The translations under genes were made by a program, and so were the position numbers. A stretch of 64,000 bases of DNA from Aedes albopictus (taxonomy: Eukaryota; Arthropoda; Insecta; Diptera; Culicidae). The notes under the pieces were generated by a model. That model was not told the origin of the DNA. It saw only the letters and a list, made by a program, of their open reading frames with translations, and did no database searches. This document shows, piece after piece, positions 42,647 to 53,329 of the stretch; position 1 is the first letter of the stretch; every line of letters starts with the position of its first letter. The stretch spans positions 250,207,233-250,271,232 of the forward strand of contig NC_085137.1 of NCBI RefSeq assembly GCF_035046485.1, given 5' to 3'.

Positions 42647-43213
42647 TTTTTTGATAACACGATGATCGATTCGTAAGAACATAGCTTCAGACCATATTTT
42701 AGACAACCGGTAGTGTCCCGAAACCAGTTCTGGGTGTCCCACTGGAAGGGGTAAAATGTAAAAGTGATCTGTACCCATGCATAACATAAATCAAATCATG
42801 TTTTTTAGGTAACCTAATGAACGTTAACTATGAAATAATCTCAATATTTGGTAGACCCGGTGGTGCTCCGGAACCTGTTCCAGTGCCGCATCGAAAGTAA
42901 CCAAATGTACCATGCGACACATCACATCACGGCTTTTTAAATAACCTGAGGCACGGTTAACTGAAAAATAAGCTTATACCACATTAGAGACTATCGGTAG
43001 GGTTGCACAACCAGTGATTGGTGCTTTCCCGGAACTACGAAAATAAATAAAATCAATGCAAGCGATAAATAAGAAAAAGAGAACAAAATCTTGACAAATT
43101 AAACCCACATACAAACAGACGTCTAACTATGCTCACTACGTTCTTGTTTTCAACGGTCAATCGGTCAATATAACCTAGAATGTGCAGAAAAAAACTTTTT
43201 CGAAGACCGCAAA

Positions 43214-43370
43214 GGGGCTGTCCATAAACCACGTGGTCATTTTTTTGGGTCTTCTTAACCCCCCCGCGTGGTCATTAGTCCATACAAATTTTTTTATTCG
43301 TTCATACAAAATGCTCATCGGCCAAACCCCCCCCCCCCCCTTCATGACCACGTGGTTTATGGACAGCCCC
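43214..43370. mobile_element. MITE with GGGGCTGTCCATAAACCACG ends, 157 bp
   Basis: Inverted ends of ~25 bp (GGGGCTGTCCATAAACCACG and CGTGGTTTATGGACAGCCCC) with AAA on both sides, possibly a 3-bp duplication. A C14 run lies at 43327-43340. Mirror-image frames at 43175-43415 come from the palindrome. Confidence 0.85.
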
Positions 43371-43689
43371 AAAGTGATCTGTGATTGTGTAAAAAGTTAT
43401 ATCTTAGCTTGTTAGTATCGTGTTGATATCGATCAGCCCCCAGTGTTAGTGAAGGTGCTCAAGCAGTCAACTGGGAAATCTGATATTATTCAGCTTTGCT
43501 TATACGTTGAACATAACGTCGGACTATGTGCCATCAATAGGTTTTAAGTAGTTTCAATGATGGCTTTGATAAGATGCTTACTTTTTTTTTAAATATCAGC
43601 ATTCAAGAACACTTTGACTTACGTCGACGGAAAGGTCGTGAGAACATATACGACGAGAAAGGCATTATCACCACTAGGTGGATTAATTT
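43371..43689. other. Noncoding, nothing recognised
   Basis: AT-rich with a T run near 43582-43590. No repeat ends, no gene. Confidence 0.35.
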
Positions 43690-44370
43690 GGTTTTTTGTT
43701 TTTCCTTTTGGAGTTTTTTCTGGGATTTTTGAGAAATTCTTCCAACAAATTATTCAGGGATTCCTTGGAAAGTTTCTTCACAGATCTCTCAAGAATCGCA
43801 GATTGTTTAAGGAGGTCATTCTGAGTTCTGAAAAGGAACTTCTGAAGGTATCAAATACGGAATTTCTGAAAAACCTGAGAAAGTCAATTCGATGAAAAAT
43901 ATCAAAAAAAAAATCCAGGAGAAACCGAAGAAGTAAATCCTTAAGGAATCTCAGAAGCATCTTCTGTAGGCATTCCAGTGAGAATCTCTCAGTAAATTTC
44001 AGAAGAATCTTCAAAGTTTCAGAAGCTATTTCTGGGATTGTTTTTGGGAATACTTTTTTGTATTCTTTTGTATATTTATTCTAAGATTCTTCGAAAAGGT
44101 CCTGCTGAATCTTCTTAAGAAGTTCTCTATAGGATTTCTTTTTTTAGAATTTCCTTGTGTTATTTATCCCAGAGCTCCCTCTAGGATATTTTCAGGAATT
44201 TGTTCAGGAACTCTTTAAAAAATATATTAGGAATTCTCAAGACGATCATCCTTAGATTCTTTTAGGAATTCATTCTGGGATCTTTCAAAAAGTTCCTTAT
44301 GGAATTTCTCCTGGATTTTTTTCTGGAATTCCTTCAGTGATGCCTTATGTAATTTCCCATGAGATTGTAT
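43690..44370. repeat. Degenerate GGAATTCCTT-type array
   Basis: Words such as GGAATTTCTCCTGGA and TTCTTTTAGGAATTC recur, here mainly in the pyrimidine-rich orientation. The overlapping opposite frames at 43614-44014 are by-products of composition. Confidence 0.65.
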
Positions 44371-45099
44371 TTAAAATCTCTGAATGTGTGATGAGTACAC
44401 GACCGAGGAGTTTGCCTTAATACTTTACCTTTTTCAAGGCGCTGTTTGAACCTATTGTGGTGCGCTAATGCGTTAGTGCCCTATTCCATAATATATTTTC
44501 TTATTTCTCTACCTAACCCTATCCTTATCCTTATCTCGATTTTTCATGCTTCTCTCTCAGGTCCTAAAGGTCAAGGCCCTAAAAGATGGATAACGTGCTG
44601 CTAGAGGCGGCCTTCTGATACCTGAGGATGAGATCCCTGCAAGGAACAAGATGTATCATTTTCACACCCTCTCTTCTCAATACAGCCGTATCGAAGAAAA
44701 ACAACGTGAAATCTGACTTAGAAAGAAAAAAAGTTGACTCGTGCAGCCAGTCTGGTAGCGGGTTGTGATTCTCACTCATGCTATGATATGTGGTAAGTGT
44801 GAAACAAACAACATCATCTTATTCAGACCGGCTGACTGCTTCTTCACTGGGTGGTCGATTTGTAGATACCAGTGAGTGAATATAGCTATGCCGACCGTCG
44901 ACTATCTCTACGACACAATCAACACCGTCGCCCGCACTTGGAATGTGTCGCTCCGGGAAACGGGAATGTGGAAGAAGAGACTTCGTTTCAGCTTCAGCAC
45001 CAAGATCTTGCAGAATGTGATTCTCGGTAACGAAAGGGAAAATCAGTCGGAGAAAAAAAGCTGGAGAATCCGATCCGGTTGTCTTCATCCGGTCGTTCG
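44371..45099. other. Single-copy noncoding stretch
   Basis: No repeat ends. Frames on both strands at 44819-45211 overlap and neither shows a domain. The stretch ends in GTCGTTCG (45092-45099), the site of the 5.5-kb insertion, and resumes at 50651. Confidence 0.4.
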
Positions 45100-45502
45100 C
45101 ATTGGCGTATCTAGGATTTTTTCCTAGGGGGTGCCTTGGGGGTGCCAGTTTCAGTGGCTTCCAGGTTGTTTTGCTTCTTTTTCGTAAAAAGAAATACCGA
45201 ACCACCATCAAATTCTTTCATCAAATAATGATATACTGCGAAGCGGAAAAAAATAGCCCGCAAATTTGAACGCGCTATATTTTAAAGAACACTTTTTTTT
45301 ATCCGAACCGCTGTATGAATTTAACACTTTCCCCGCTATGTGAGGGGTTTGAAAACTTGATAACTTGATTGCGTATAATACATGGAATTTGTATTTTCAG
45401 TTTGAACTTAACAATCATCGAGACAACCCCTTTGTTTAGTGGATTGAAAATAGTCAGGCTCGTAAGAATACATTTTCAGAGCAAGTGTAAATCTCTGAAA
45501 TC

Positions 45503-45711
45503 TTAAGGTGAATATAGAACGAAGCCACACCTTGAATTTTCGAAAGCACAAATCTGAGGAAGCAAACATCGCACCGAGCTGAAAAGTTGATCGATTGATC
45601 ACCCGCTGATGGTGACCAATCGATCAACTTTTCAGTTCAGTGCGATACTTGGTTCTTCAGATTTGTGCTTTTGAAAATTCAAGGTGTGGCTTCGTTCTAT
45701 ATTCACCTTAA
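45503..45711. mobile_element. Palindromic MITE at a TTAA site, ~205 bp
   Basis: The two halves are inverted copies almost throughout: GGTGAATATAGAACGAAGCC/GGCTTCGTTCTATATTCACC, GAAAGCACAAATCTGA/TCAGATTTGTGCTTT and GAAAAGTTGATCGATTG/CAATCGATCAACTTTTC around a ~15-base centre. TTAA is on both outer edges. A transcript would fold into a ~95-bp hairpin. Confidence 0.85.
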
Positions 45712-46089
45712 AATAACCACAAACAGAGACGAACCAGCCAAGGGCTGAAAGTCTCTTAAATAAAGATAAATCAATCAATCAAATATCTACAAATTTGCGT
45801 GTAACTTGTATTCATTGTGACATCCTCTTTGTTAAAATAGTTTCCAAGAACAATCGAAAGAGTTATAAATACTTAAAATTGCATATTCAGGACTTTTTTT
45901 TTAACCCGGAATTTGATTCGATTTTTCTCTTCGGGATTCTGGTGCTCGCACCAAATAACGATTTCGAATGAATTGATAATATATCTGTTGAAAGGAATTG
46001 TGTATAAAGCTCAAAATTTGAGCTACGTAAAACCAACATTGTAGTAATCAGTCAAAATTTCAGCTTCGTACATTTCGAATAATCGTGTC

Positions 46090-47720
46090 TGGTTTGTACG
46101 TATGATACAAGACATTTGTGTTTTCGGCAAAACATTCTTTTGGTAATACTTCAGGAAATATTCCTGGTAATTTGTTTGGAAATTGTTTAATTAAGTCTTC
46201 TTTTGCAAGTCTCCCAGCAATTGCTTTGGGTTTGGCAAATATCTTCGGTAATATCTTTGGATCTCCTTCGGCAATTTCTTTAAGAACTTTTTTTGGAAAA
46301 ACGTTTGAAGTTCGATACTGAACACCTTTCACGCACCCTTTGAAAACTTTCATCGAAAATTACTTAGGAAATTTCTTCGGCAATTCCATTGAGGGTTTAT
46401 TTTGCTTTTTCACATCATTGGCAAATCCTTTGAAATGTTTTCTCGGGAGTTGCTTCGCTATTTTTTTAGTAGTCTTTCAAGCATTGTTTTATTATTGTCA
46501 ACAATTCTATTGATATTTGCTTTTTAAAATTCTTCAATTACTCTTCAGGCAATTTTTTTATTTTGTAATTCATTCAACAATGACTCTGGGAGGAACTTTG
46601 TTTTATACCCGTAACAACTTCCTCACAATTTTTTTTTGGAAATGTCTTCGGCAAATCATTCTACTTTTTCGTCGATTTTTTGGACTTTCATTATCTATAC
46701 TATTCGGTATTTCTTCGCCATTTCCTTCGAAAACTCCTTTGGAAATTCGTTTTTAAATCGCTTCTATAATTTTAATGAAATTTCTTTAGACAATTTATTC
46801 TAGGTTTCTTCAGTAATTATGTAAGAAATTCCTGCAGCAATTCTGATTGGAATAACCTTCGGCAATTCCGATGTTACTTGCGTTGAAAATTTATTTGGGA
46901 ATTTCATCAGCGATTCCTTTGGAAATTTTGAAAACTTTTTTTACTAATTTGGGAACTTCTTCGGTAATTCCTTTGAAAATTGACTCGGCAAATTTCTCAA
47001 AGATTTCCTTCGAGAATTTATTTGAAAAAAAAAACTTTGACGGTTCTTTAAAAATTCTGTCAAGGTGATTCTACGGCAATTACTTTTGAAATTGTTTCTA
47101 AATTTTATTCAGAAAATCCTTTTATGATTTCGGGAACTTCTTTAAGAATTTCTTTGAAAATTGTTTTGTGAACGTTTGTGGAAATTGTTATAGAATATAT
47201 TTCAGCAATATATTTTGAGATTGATTTTGACCAATTTCTTTAAAAAACCTTAAAATTTTATTCAGAAATTCCACTAGTAATTCTTATATGAATTCTTTTG
47301 GCAACTACTTTGAAAGTTCTAGGGCAAATGTAATAGAAAATTATCCGGAAATTTCTTTGGGAATTTATCAGGAAGTTTTTCTTGAATTTCATAGGATTTT
47401 CTTCGAGCAAGCCCAGTTTAGAATTTCTGAATTTCTAATTCAGCCATTTTCGGAAGCAATATATATAACTACAATTAAATCATAAAAATAACAAAAGTAA
47501 TCACGATAAAATTGCCTGAGAAAATTGCAAAAAAAAATGAAAAAAAAATTTGCTGAAATAACTTCAGAGGAATAGCCATTGAAATTCTAGAAAAAAAAAT
47601 TCTGAGAAATTTGCAAAATAACTGAAAAAGAAATTGCTGAAATAATTTCAGAGGAATAGCCATTGAAATTCTAGAAAAAAAATCAAAGAAATTGCTGATG
47701 AAATTAAATTGAAACGACTG
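46090..47720. repeat. Degenerate AATTTCTTTGG/CGGCAA array
   Basis: Loose repetition of words such as TTCTTCGGCAATTTC, GGAAATTTCTT and TTTGGAAATT. Two ~90-bp stretches at 47570-47690 (AGAGGAATAGCCATTGAAAT) are close direct copies. No gene. Confidence 0.65.
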
Positions 47721-47756
47721 CAGAAATAAAAAAAAACAACCATGCCCTCAAAGAAA

Positions 47757-47821
47757 TGGCCATACTGCGGTCTAGCGAATACGGAGTCGTGAGTTCAAAT
47801 CCCACCAGAACGCGATTTTTT
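47757..47821 (+). other. tRNA-3'-half-like segment
   Basis: GGTCTAGCGAATACGGAGTC followed by GTGAGTTCAAATCCCAC (B-box-like) and a T6 run, as in a pol III unit, but without an A box or a paired acceptor stem. It resembles 60860-60926. A SINE or tRNA remnant. Confidence 0.45.
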
Positions 47822-47879
47822 CATATATCTCACAATTTGTCAATTAGCAACGTTCTGTGCTTTCTAATTAATTACAAGT

Positions 47880-50460
47880 TTTTCTCGTACATTCCTATAG
47901 CATTTCACTAGGGATTTCTCTAGTAATACCCCCTAGCATTTCTCTTGAAATCCCTACTATTCCCGATCGTTTAGGGATTCCTCTAGAGATTTATATTGGG
48001 ATTCCTTCAGCTGGAATTCCTTGAAGAAGGTCAAGAGATTTTCCGTGAGTAATACCATGATTTATTTCTAAAATAATCCATGAATAAAACTCTAGAGGAA
48101 TTCCTGGATGAGTCTTTAGAAATATCCCTGGAAGAATCATCGACATTTCTGGAAGTATCCTAGGAAAACTGCCTAGAAGAATTCCAGCAAGAATGGCAGG
48201 AGAAATCCCTAGAGGAATTCCTGCAGGAATCGTAGTAAAAAAATCAGGAGGAGACATAGGAGGCATTGCTGAAACAATGATAAATATTTGGAGATATTCC
48301 AGGAATGAAATCCTTTAGGGTTTCCAGGAGGATATACCGAAGGCAAGGCTCATAGGAAGATTGCCTTGAATAATCCCAACAAGTTTTTCAATAAATCCCT
48401 GGAGAAATTCTTAGAAGAATCTCTAGAAGCATTCCGGGAGGTATTACAGTAAGAATTTCTGAAGGACTCCTAGGAGGAATTGCTGGAAGAATTATAGCAG
48501 AAATCCAGCTGAAATTCTCACAGGAAGACCAAGAGGAGTTCCTGGAAGAATCCCATGAGACATTCATGAAAGAATCCTTGAATAAAATGTCTTGGATAAA
48601 AATTCCTGGTGGAACCACCGGAGAGCTTCTGAAGAAATCACAGAAAAAAATATCCGGAGGTATTATTAGAAGGATTCTGGGATGTATCATTGAAGAAATC
48701 TCAGCATAAATCCTAGGAGGAATTGCTGGAGGACACTATACAGGAATTTCTAGAGAATCCTCATCAGGAATGTTTGGGGGAATCCAAAGATAAAATCCTT
48801 GGAATACCTAGAGCAAGGGGCTAGACACGTATTAGCATAATGAGTGTATTAGAAGTATATTATTATATTTGCGCTATTATTATATTAATGTATATTAATG
48901 TATTACCATCAAAGTAATCGTACTGGCGGAAATCAAGGCTGTGACAGATAAATAAAAAACAAACATTGTTTATCGAAAAACCCGACCGCAGAGTTTGCTA
49001 TGATGCACTAATCTATTTCAGTATACTATCATATACTAAGCCAAGAATATATTATACGAATATATTATACGTCTGGCCCCTTGACCTTGAGAAGTTCCTG
49101 CAAGAACCGGTAGAGCTATTCTGGAAGAATCTATTGTGAAGGCCCTGAAGGAATCGCAGGAGGAATTTCTGAAGGAATCTCAGGAACATTTTCCGGAAGA
49201 CTTCCAGCCACAATGCTAGCATTAATTTGTATAGGAATCACTAGAAGAATTTCTGGGCATATCATAGTAAGAATTTCCGGAGAAATTGCTGGAAGAACCG
49301 CAGAAGGAGGAAGGCCAAAAGAAGATTCTGTAGGAATTCCATGAGGAATTTATGGAGGAATCTTTGGATAAAATCTCTGAAGGAATTCTTGGATAAGTCC
49401 TTGGAGAAATCCATGGTAGAACAATCAAAGGAATTCCTGCAAGAATTTCAGGAAGTTTGCTGAAAAGATCCCAGAAAAAGCCAGAAGAAAGCTCTAGAAG
49501 AATCCGTAGCATAATTTCTGAAGTACCACAGTTCGAATTTTTGGAGAAATAAGAATAACTGGAGGAATAAGAATAACTGGAATAACCATAGGAATTGCTT
49601 GAGTAATCCCAGCTGGAATATCTGGAGGAATTCCTAGAACTCCAGGAGGTATCATAGAAATAATTTCTACAGAAATCCTAGAATCAGGAATGCCCGGGTA
49701 TCCTAAGAGAAGATTCTCTAACAAATTCCTGGAGGAATACCTACAGTTCTCCTGGAAAGAATTGGTAGAAGTATACTGGAGGAATCCCTGATCCCCTGTG
49801 GAATTTCTGGAAGAACCTCTGGTGGAAGTCCTGGATAAATCATTCAAGAAATCTCTGGAAGAATCATCGAAGGGATTTTTAGAAAAATCCCAGGGAGATT
49901 TTCCGGAAGAATTTCCGGAACAACTTCCCTAGTAGAATACCTGAAGGTACCACAGTGAGAATTTTTGGAGGAGTTCTAAGATAAATTGCTGGAAGAATCA
50001 CAGTAGGAGTTGCTTGAGGAATCCTAGCCACAATTCCCAGAGGAAGACCAATAAAAGCTCCTGGAGGAATTTCATGAGAAATTTCTGAAAGAATCTCTGA
50101 ATAAAATCTCTGAAGAAATTCCTGGAAGAATCACCGGAGAAACTTCTGAAAGAATTCCAGGAAGATTGTCTTGAATAATACCAACAGGAATTCCTGAACG
50201 AATCCCAATAGACATTTTTAGAGGAATCGCTAGAAGAATTCCAAGAAGTATCAAAATAAGAATTTCCAAAGAAATCCTAGGAGAAATTGCTGGACCAATC
50301 TTTGCAGAAATTTCTAGTATGTACAGCCCCATCTGGACTGCCTGGAGAATTCTATGAGAAGTTTATTGAAGAAATATCGGGAGGAATCCATAGAGGAAGC
50401 CTAGAGAAATCACTGTAAGAATAAATAGAGGTATTACTGGAGGAATCCATGGAGAAGTCT
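47880..50460. repeat. Degenerate GGAATTCCTGGA array, split by a MITE
   Basis: Purine-rich words AGGAATTCCTGGA, GAAGAATCC and GGAGAAATTGCTGG recur at 47880-48813 and 49084-50460. Minus-strand frames through it translate to Ile/Pro/Gly-rich nonsense (PGIPLEI-like repeats). No fixed period. Confidence 0.7.
48814..49083. mobile_element. MITE with CAAGGGGC ends, 270 bp
   Basis: CAAGGGGCTAGAC and GTCTGGCCCCTTG are inverted ends; the interior is AT-rich with ATATTA words. It interrupts the degenerate array. Target duplication unclear. Confidence 0.7.
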
Positions 50461-50650
50461 GTTGATTGTTCAGGTATATAAGTATTTCCGGGTGTGATTA
50501 AGTTTTGTTCAAATGTACCATTAAAAAATTATTGTGGTAAGTTTTAAATTTTAGGTGGCTGTCAAAGATAAATTCTAGGGGGTGCCAAATTTGTTCTAGG
50601 GGGTGCCAGGCACCCCTGGAACCCCCCCTAGCTACGCCAATGGTCGTTCG

Positions 50651-51241
50651 GTGGCCGTGGTGGTGGATGCGAAGGATTCCGGATTGAAACGTGTCGAAAC
50701 GAACGAAGCGGTTGTTGGAACGGAGACGGGAGGAGTGTGTCAAAATGACGTTACGATGCCAGTTATGTGATCCTAAAAGAATAAAGGGAATGTGTGATGT
50801 AAGAAATGCTTCGGTTTTGTCGAGTCTGCTGTGCTGACGGGCCACTTTCTGGCTGCGATTGTAATCTTTATGATGTTCTTTTATGTATCAATTTGCTCAA
50901 TAAAAAGCATTGTTGGGCAGACGATGGCGACGAAGACGATGGTGGCGATGAATGCCAATCGACGGTGTCTGGAATTGCATGGATGTGGTGTTTCCAAAAT
51001 TCTGTTATTGCAGTTAATTGACACGAAGAAAAGTGATAAGAATGCTGAGAGGAATGACACGGTATTGAAGAATGATCTAAAGTTGTTTGCTGCGTAAAGT
51101 AGCATATATGGATCTATATTATTTTTGTAAAATAAAGCAGACTTCTATTTCAATCAACAAGTCTTTCTATACATAGATGAAATAAAAAAAATGCAATATG
51201 TAACAATGAGCTACAACTACAGCTTTTGTTGCTTCTATGTT
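50651..51241. other. Single-copy noncoding stretch
   Basis: Continuation of 44371-45099 after the 5.5-kb insertion. Frames at 50806-51097 overlap in several registers and show no domain. Confidence 0.35.
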
Positions 51242-51774
51242 ATCCCAACTAACAATCGCCATCCGCAAACAAGCATGCATGCTGAATTGTTGCTTTATAA
51301 TAGTAATTATAGCTGAACTAATATTATGCTGTACACATTACTGTACAAATGCTATTTCAATTGAAAAGGTAGCCAATGTTCAACTTTTCGTATTGGTATT
51401 AACAATGATAATTTTAAACACTTTTGAAGCGTTTCATAAAATTTTTATTCGACTCGCAGTAATTCCTTAACAACATAGTTTAACAAGACTTTTTTATGCT
51501 TCTTGTTAAATTCATGTAAAAAAATCTCACATGTATCTGTATAATGTGTTTTTCACAAGTCAAATAAACGCTTTCGTTTCATAACACTTCGACTCAGAGC
51601 CCATGATGAAAAACACGTGTTTTTTACTGAACAACAGCCGAATTAATCTGTTTTTCAGTCGTTAACCATAATGTCTGTGGTAATTTACCACTGCTGAATT
51701 GGAGTCGAAGTCTGATCATTATTAAACCACGAGAAGTTTATGTTTTGGTTTTAGCACTGCAATACATCATCTCT

Positions 51775-51836
51775 AGGATGGCGCAGATAGGAAGGCATGC
51801 GGCTGGCAATCGACGGGTCTCGAGTTAGAATCTGGA
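51775..51836 (+). other. tRNA-like segment
   Basis: GGATGGCGCAGATAGGAAGG (A-box-like) and GGGTCTCGAGTTAGAATCTGG (weak B box) with tRNA-like spacing. The central bases do not complete a cloverleaf, so a remnant or SINE head is likely. Confidence 0.4.
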
Positions 51837-51875
51837 TTTAGGTAAATTTATGTGTTATGTATTATTTATATATTA

Positions 51876-52178
51876 CTAGCTGTCCCGGCAAACTTTGTCT
51901 TGCCGTCTTGTGGTGGTTTGACAACTGTTAAGCTCAAAAAAACACCGCACTCTAGATTGATTTCATTTCGGTCGTGTTGATTTCCTTCCCAGCTCATGAA
52001 AAATCATTACTTTCACAGTTTTTCTACTTTTTAGTTGATTTTCGTAACTTTTGATTACATATAAACACAGCCACCATGAATACGAATCTAACCATGCAAG
52101 TGTCATCCTGATCGGTTCAGCCGTTCGTGACTTTTGTTGCCTCAAAGGGACTTCAAACTCATTTTTATATATATAGAT
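51876..52178 (+). repeat. Interspersed repeat with CTAGCTGTCCCGG head and ATATATA tail
   Basis: The head CTAGCTGTCCCGGCAAACTT and the tail TTTTTATATATATAG match the minus-strand copy at 3591-3842. 303 bp, no coding capacity. It lies inside the element at 51242-52480. Confidence 0.7.
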
Positions 52179-52480
52179 AAATTTCACAATATTTGTTCAT
52201 AGCATTGATCATAAACTCTCGTGGAAATTGAAAAATTTTGCATTTTATTTATTTTCAATCATTTTTGCTAAAGCTGAATAACAGCTTTACTTTATAGTTG
52301 TAAAACAATTTAACAACAAACAGTTCAGTTGGTACACAACACTATGCCTTATAGTTTCTCCAAATTTGTGTGAAAAACCCGAACAGGTTGTGCCTGAAAA
52401 TTATCCAAATGTTATTCATCATCATGCTGAATCAATTCATCGTAAAGGTGCTTGTAAAATGAGTGATTGTTAGTTGGGAT

Positions 52481-53329
52481 GTGCATTCAAAATGATAAAT
52501 ATTCTCGAAGGGCGTACCGAAATGTCTTCAAGCCTTGCCTGTATGAGAAAGATATCGGCGTCAGTCAAATCACAGAGAAGTTAAATGTAAGCCTGTTAAT
52601 TTATTATTTTTTCAGGAATGCAAAGATTTTTCAGCTTCTTATTAGCTCTCGAAAAGAAAATAAATCTGGAGTGGAAAAATATTGTCCAGAAACGATTTTA
52701 CCTTTTCCATGCTAGTCAATCAAAGTCTTTTTATAATGGAACAAGCAGGAGTTCAAGTTTCACACTTTTCACTCTTCCTGTTCTCATTCCCTGTTTCACA
52801 CTACCATACAACGCACAAACATCTCATATCCCTGGCCCACTCCGTCCTCCATTCGAACGAGAAAAGATTTGTCAGGGCAATATCGATTCGCTTATCAAAA
52901 CTTTTCTGGTAATGCTTTTGAATGGGCGCCAAAAGTGTTTCAAATGCGCGCGCTTACGGCAGTGCACAGTTCCGCCAATCCGGCCACAACCGACGACGGA
53001 CGACGGTCGCGTCGACCGACGGGAGCAGAAAGAAACGGAAATCGCATTATGGTGTCTTATCACGCTGTCGTAAAATAACGGAAATGTTCCACGAAGCAAA
53101 TACGCGTCGAAAAACCGACCGAAAGACCCATTGCCATCGTCGTCGTCGTCGTCGTCGGTCGTAGTCGTCATCATCATCATCGTTTACGGAAGAATATGGA
53201 CGCTCGTGATCATAGGGTTATGAGGGGCGAAATGTTCTCTCTAAGATGAAACTCGCTTGAGGCCGAAGACCATAAGGCACAAGTCTGCACGAGTCAACCC
53301 ATGTGTCTGATTTGTTCCGGGAAATCCAT
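52481..53329. other. Single-copy noncoding stretch
   Basis: GC-richer part at 52920-53260 with a (CGT)n/(CAT)n microsatellite at 53139-53182. Overlapping frames on both strands carry no domain. Confidence 0.35.
53139..53182. repeat. (CGT)n-(CAT)n microsatellite
   Basis: CGTCGTCGTCGTCGTCG followed, after GTCGTAGTCGT, by CATCATCATCATC. Confidence 0.9.

Larger units (their letters stand above)
40471..43060. repeat. Tandem array of ~134-152-bp units within an interspersed repeat
   Basis: After a leader (GCCTTTCTCGTGCACCAAGG, near 40491) and a TG/TATG microsatellite, a unit with CCATGCATGCGACACATCAA, AGACCATATCTGAACCGGTA and GGTGTCCCGCCGGAAGTGG recurs near 40881, 41033, 41184, 41318, 41456, 41604, 41755, 41898, 42050, 42775 and 42910. 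The gap at 42180-42660 is an insertion with a tRNA-like segment. Related words occur at 10860-11040 and 16010-16060. No coding capacity. Confidence 0.8.
45100..50642. mobile_element. 5.5-kb hAT-like non-autonomous element filled with degenerate arrays
   Basis: Inverted ends begin CATTGGCGTATCTAGG on the left and CATTGGCGTAGCTAGG (complement) on the right, each followed by GGGGGTGCC or GGGGTGCC words, and the 8-bp duplication GTCGTTCG is perfect (45092-45099, 50643-50650). The 156-bp MITE at 28398 has the same end type. The interior holds a TTAA-flanked palindrome, three degenerate arrays, a tRNA-like segment and another MITE, but no transposase. Small open frames are composition artefacts. 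Confidence 0.85.
51242..52480. mobile_element. Element with ATCCCAACTAACAATC ends, ~1.24 kb
   Basis: Perfect 16-bp inverted ends (ATCCCAACTAACAATC, GATTGTTAGTTGGGAT). If the outer AT is a 2-bp duplication, the ends start CCC like the elements at 22929 and 30408. The interior is AT-rich without a transposase and contains a tRNA-like segment and a separate interspersed repeat. Confidence 0.7.

Noticed and set aside
44819..45211. 130-codon minus-strand frame
   Set aside because: It runs across the left boundary of the 5.5-kb insertion (45100), so its 5' part is transposon sequence; the rest has no recognised motif.
47991..48266. Ile/Pro/Gly-rich minus-strand frames in 47.9-50.4 kb, resembling a repetitive structural protein
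   Set aside because: They are translations of the degenerate GGAATTCCTGG array; the same occurs in all blocks of that array and in several registers.
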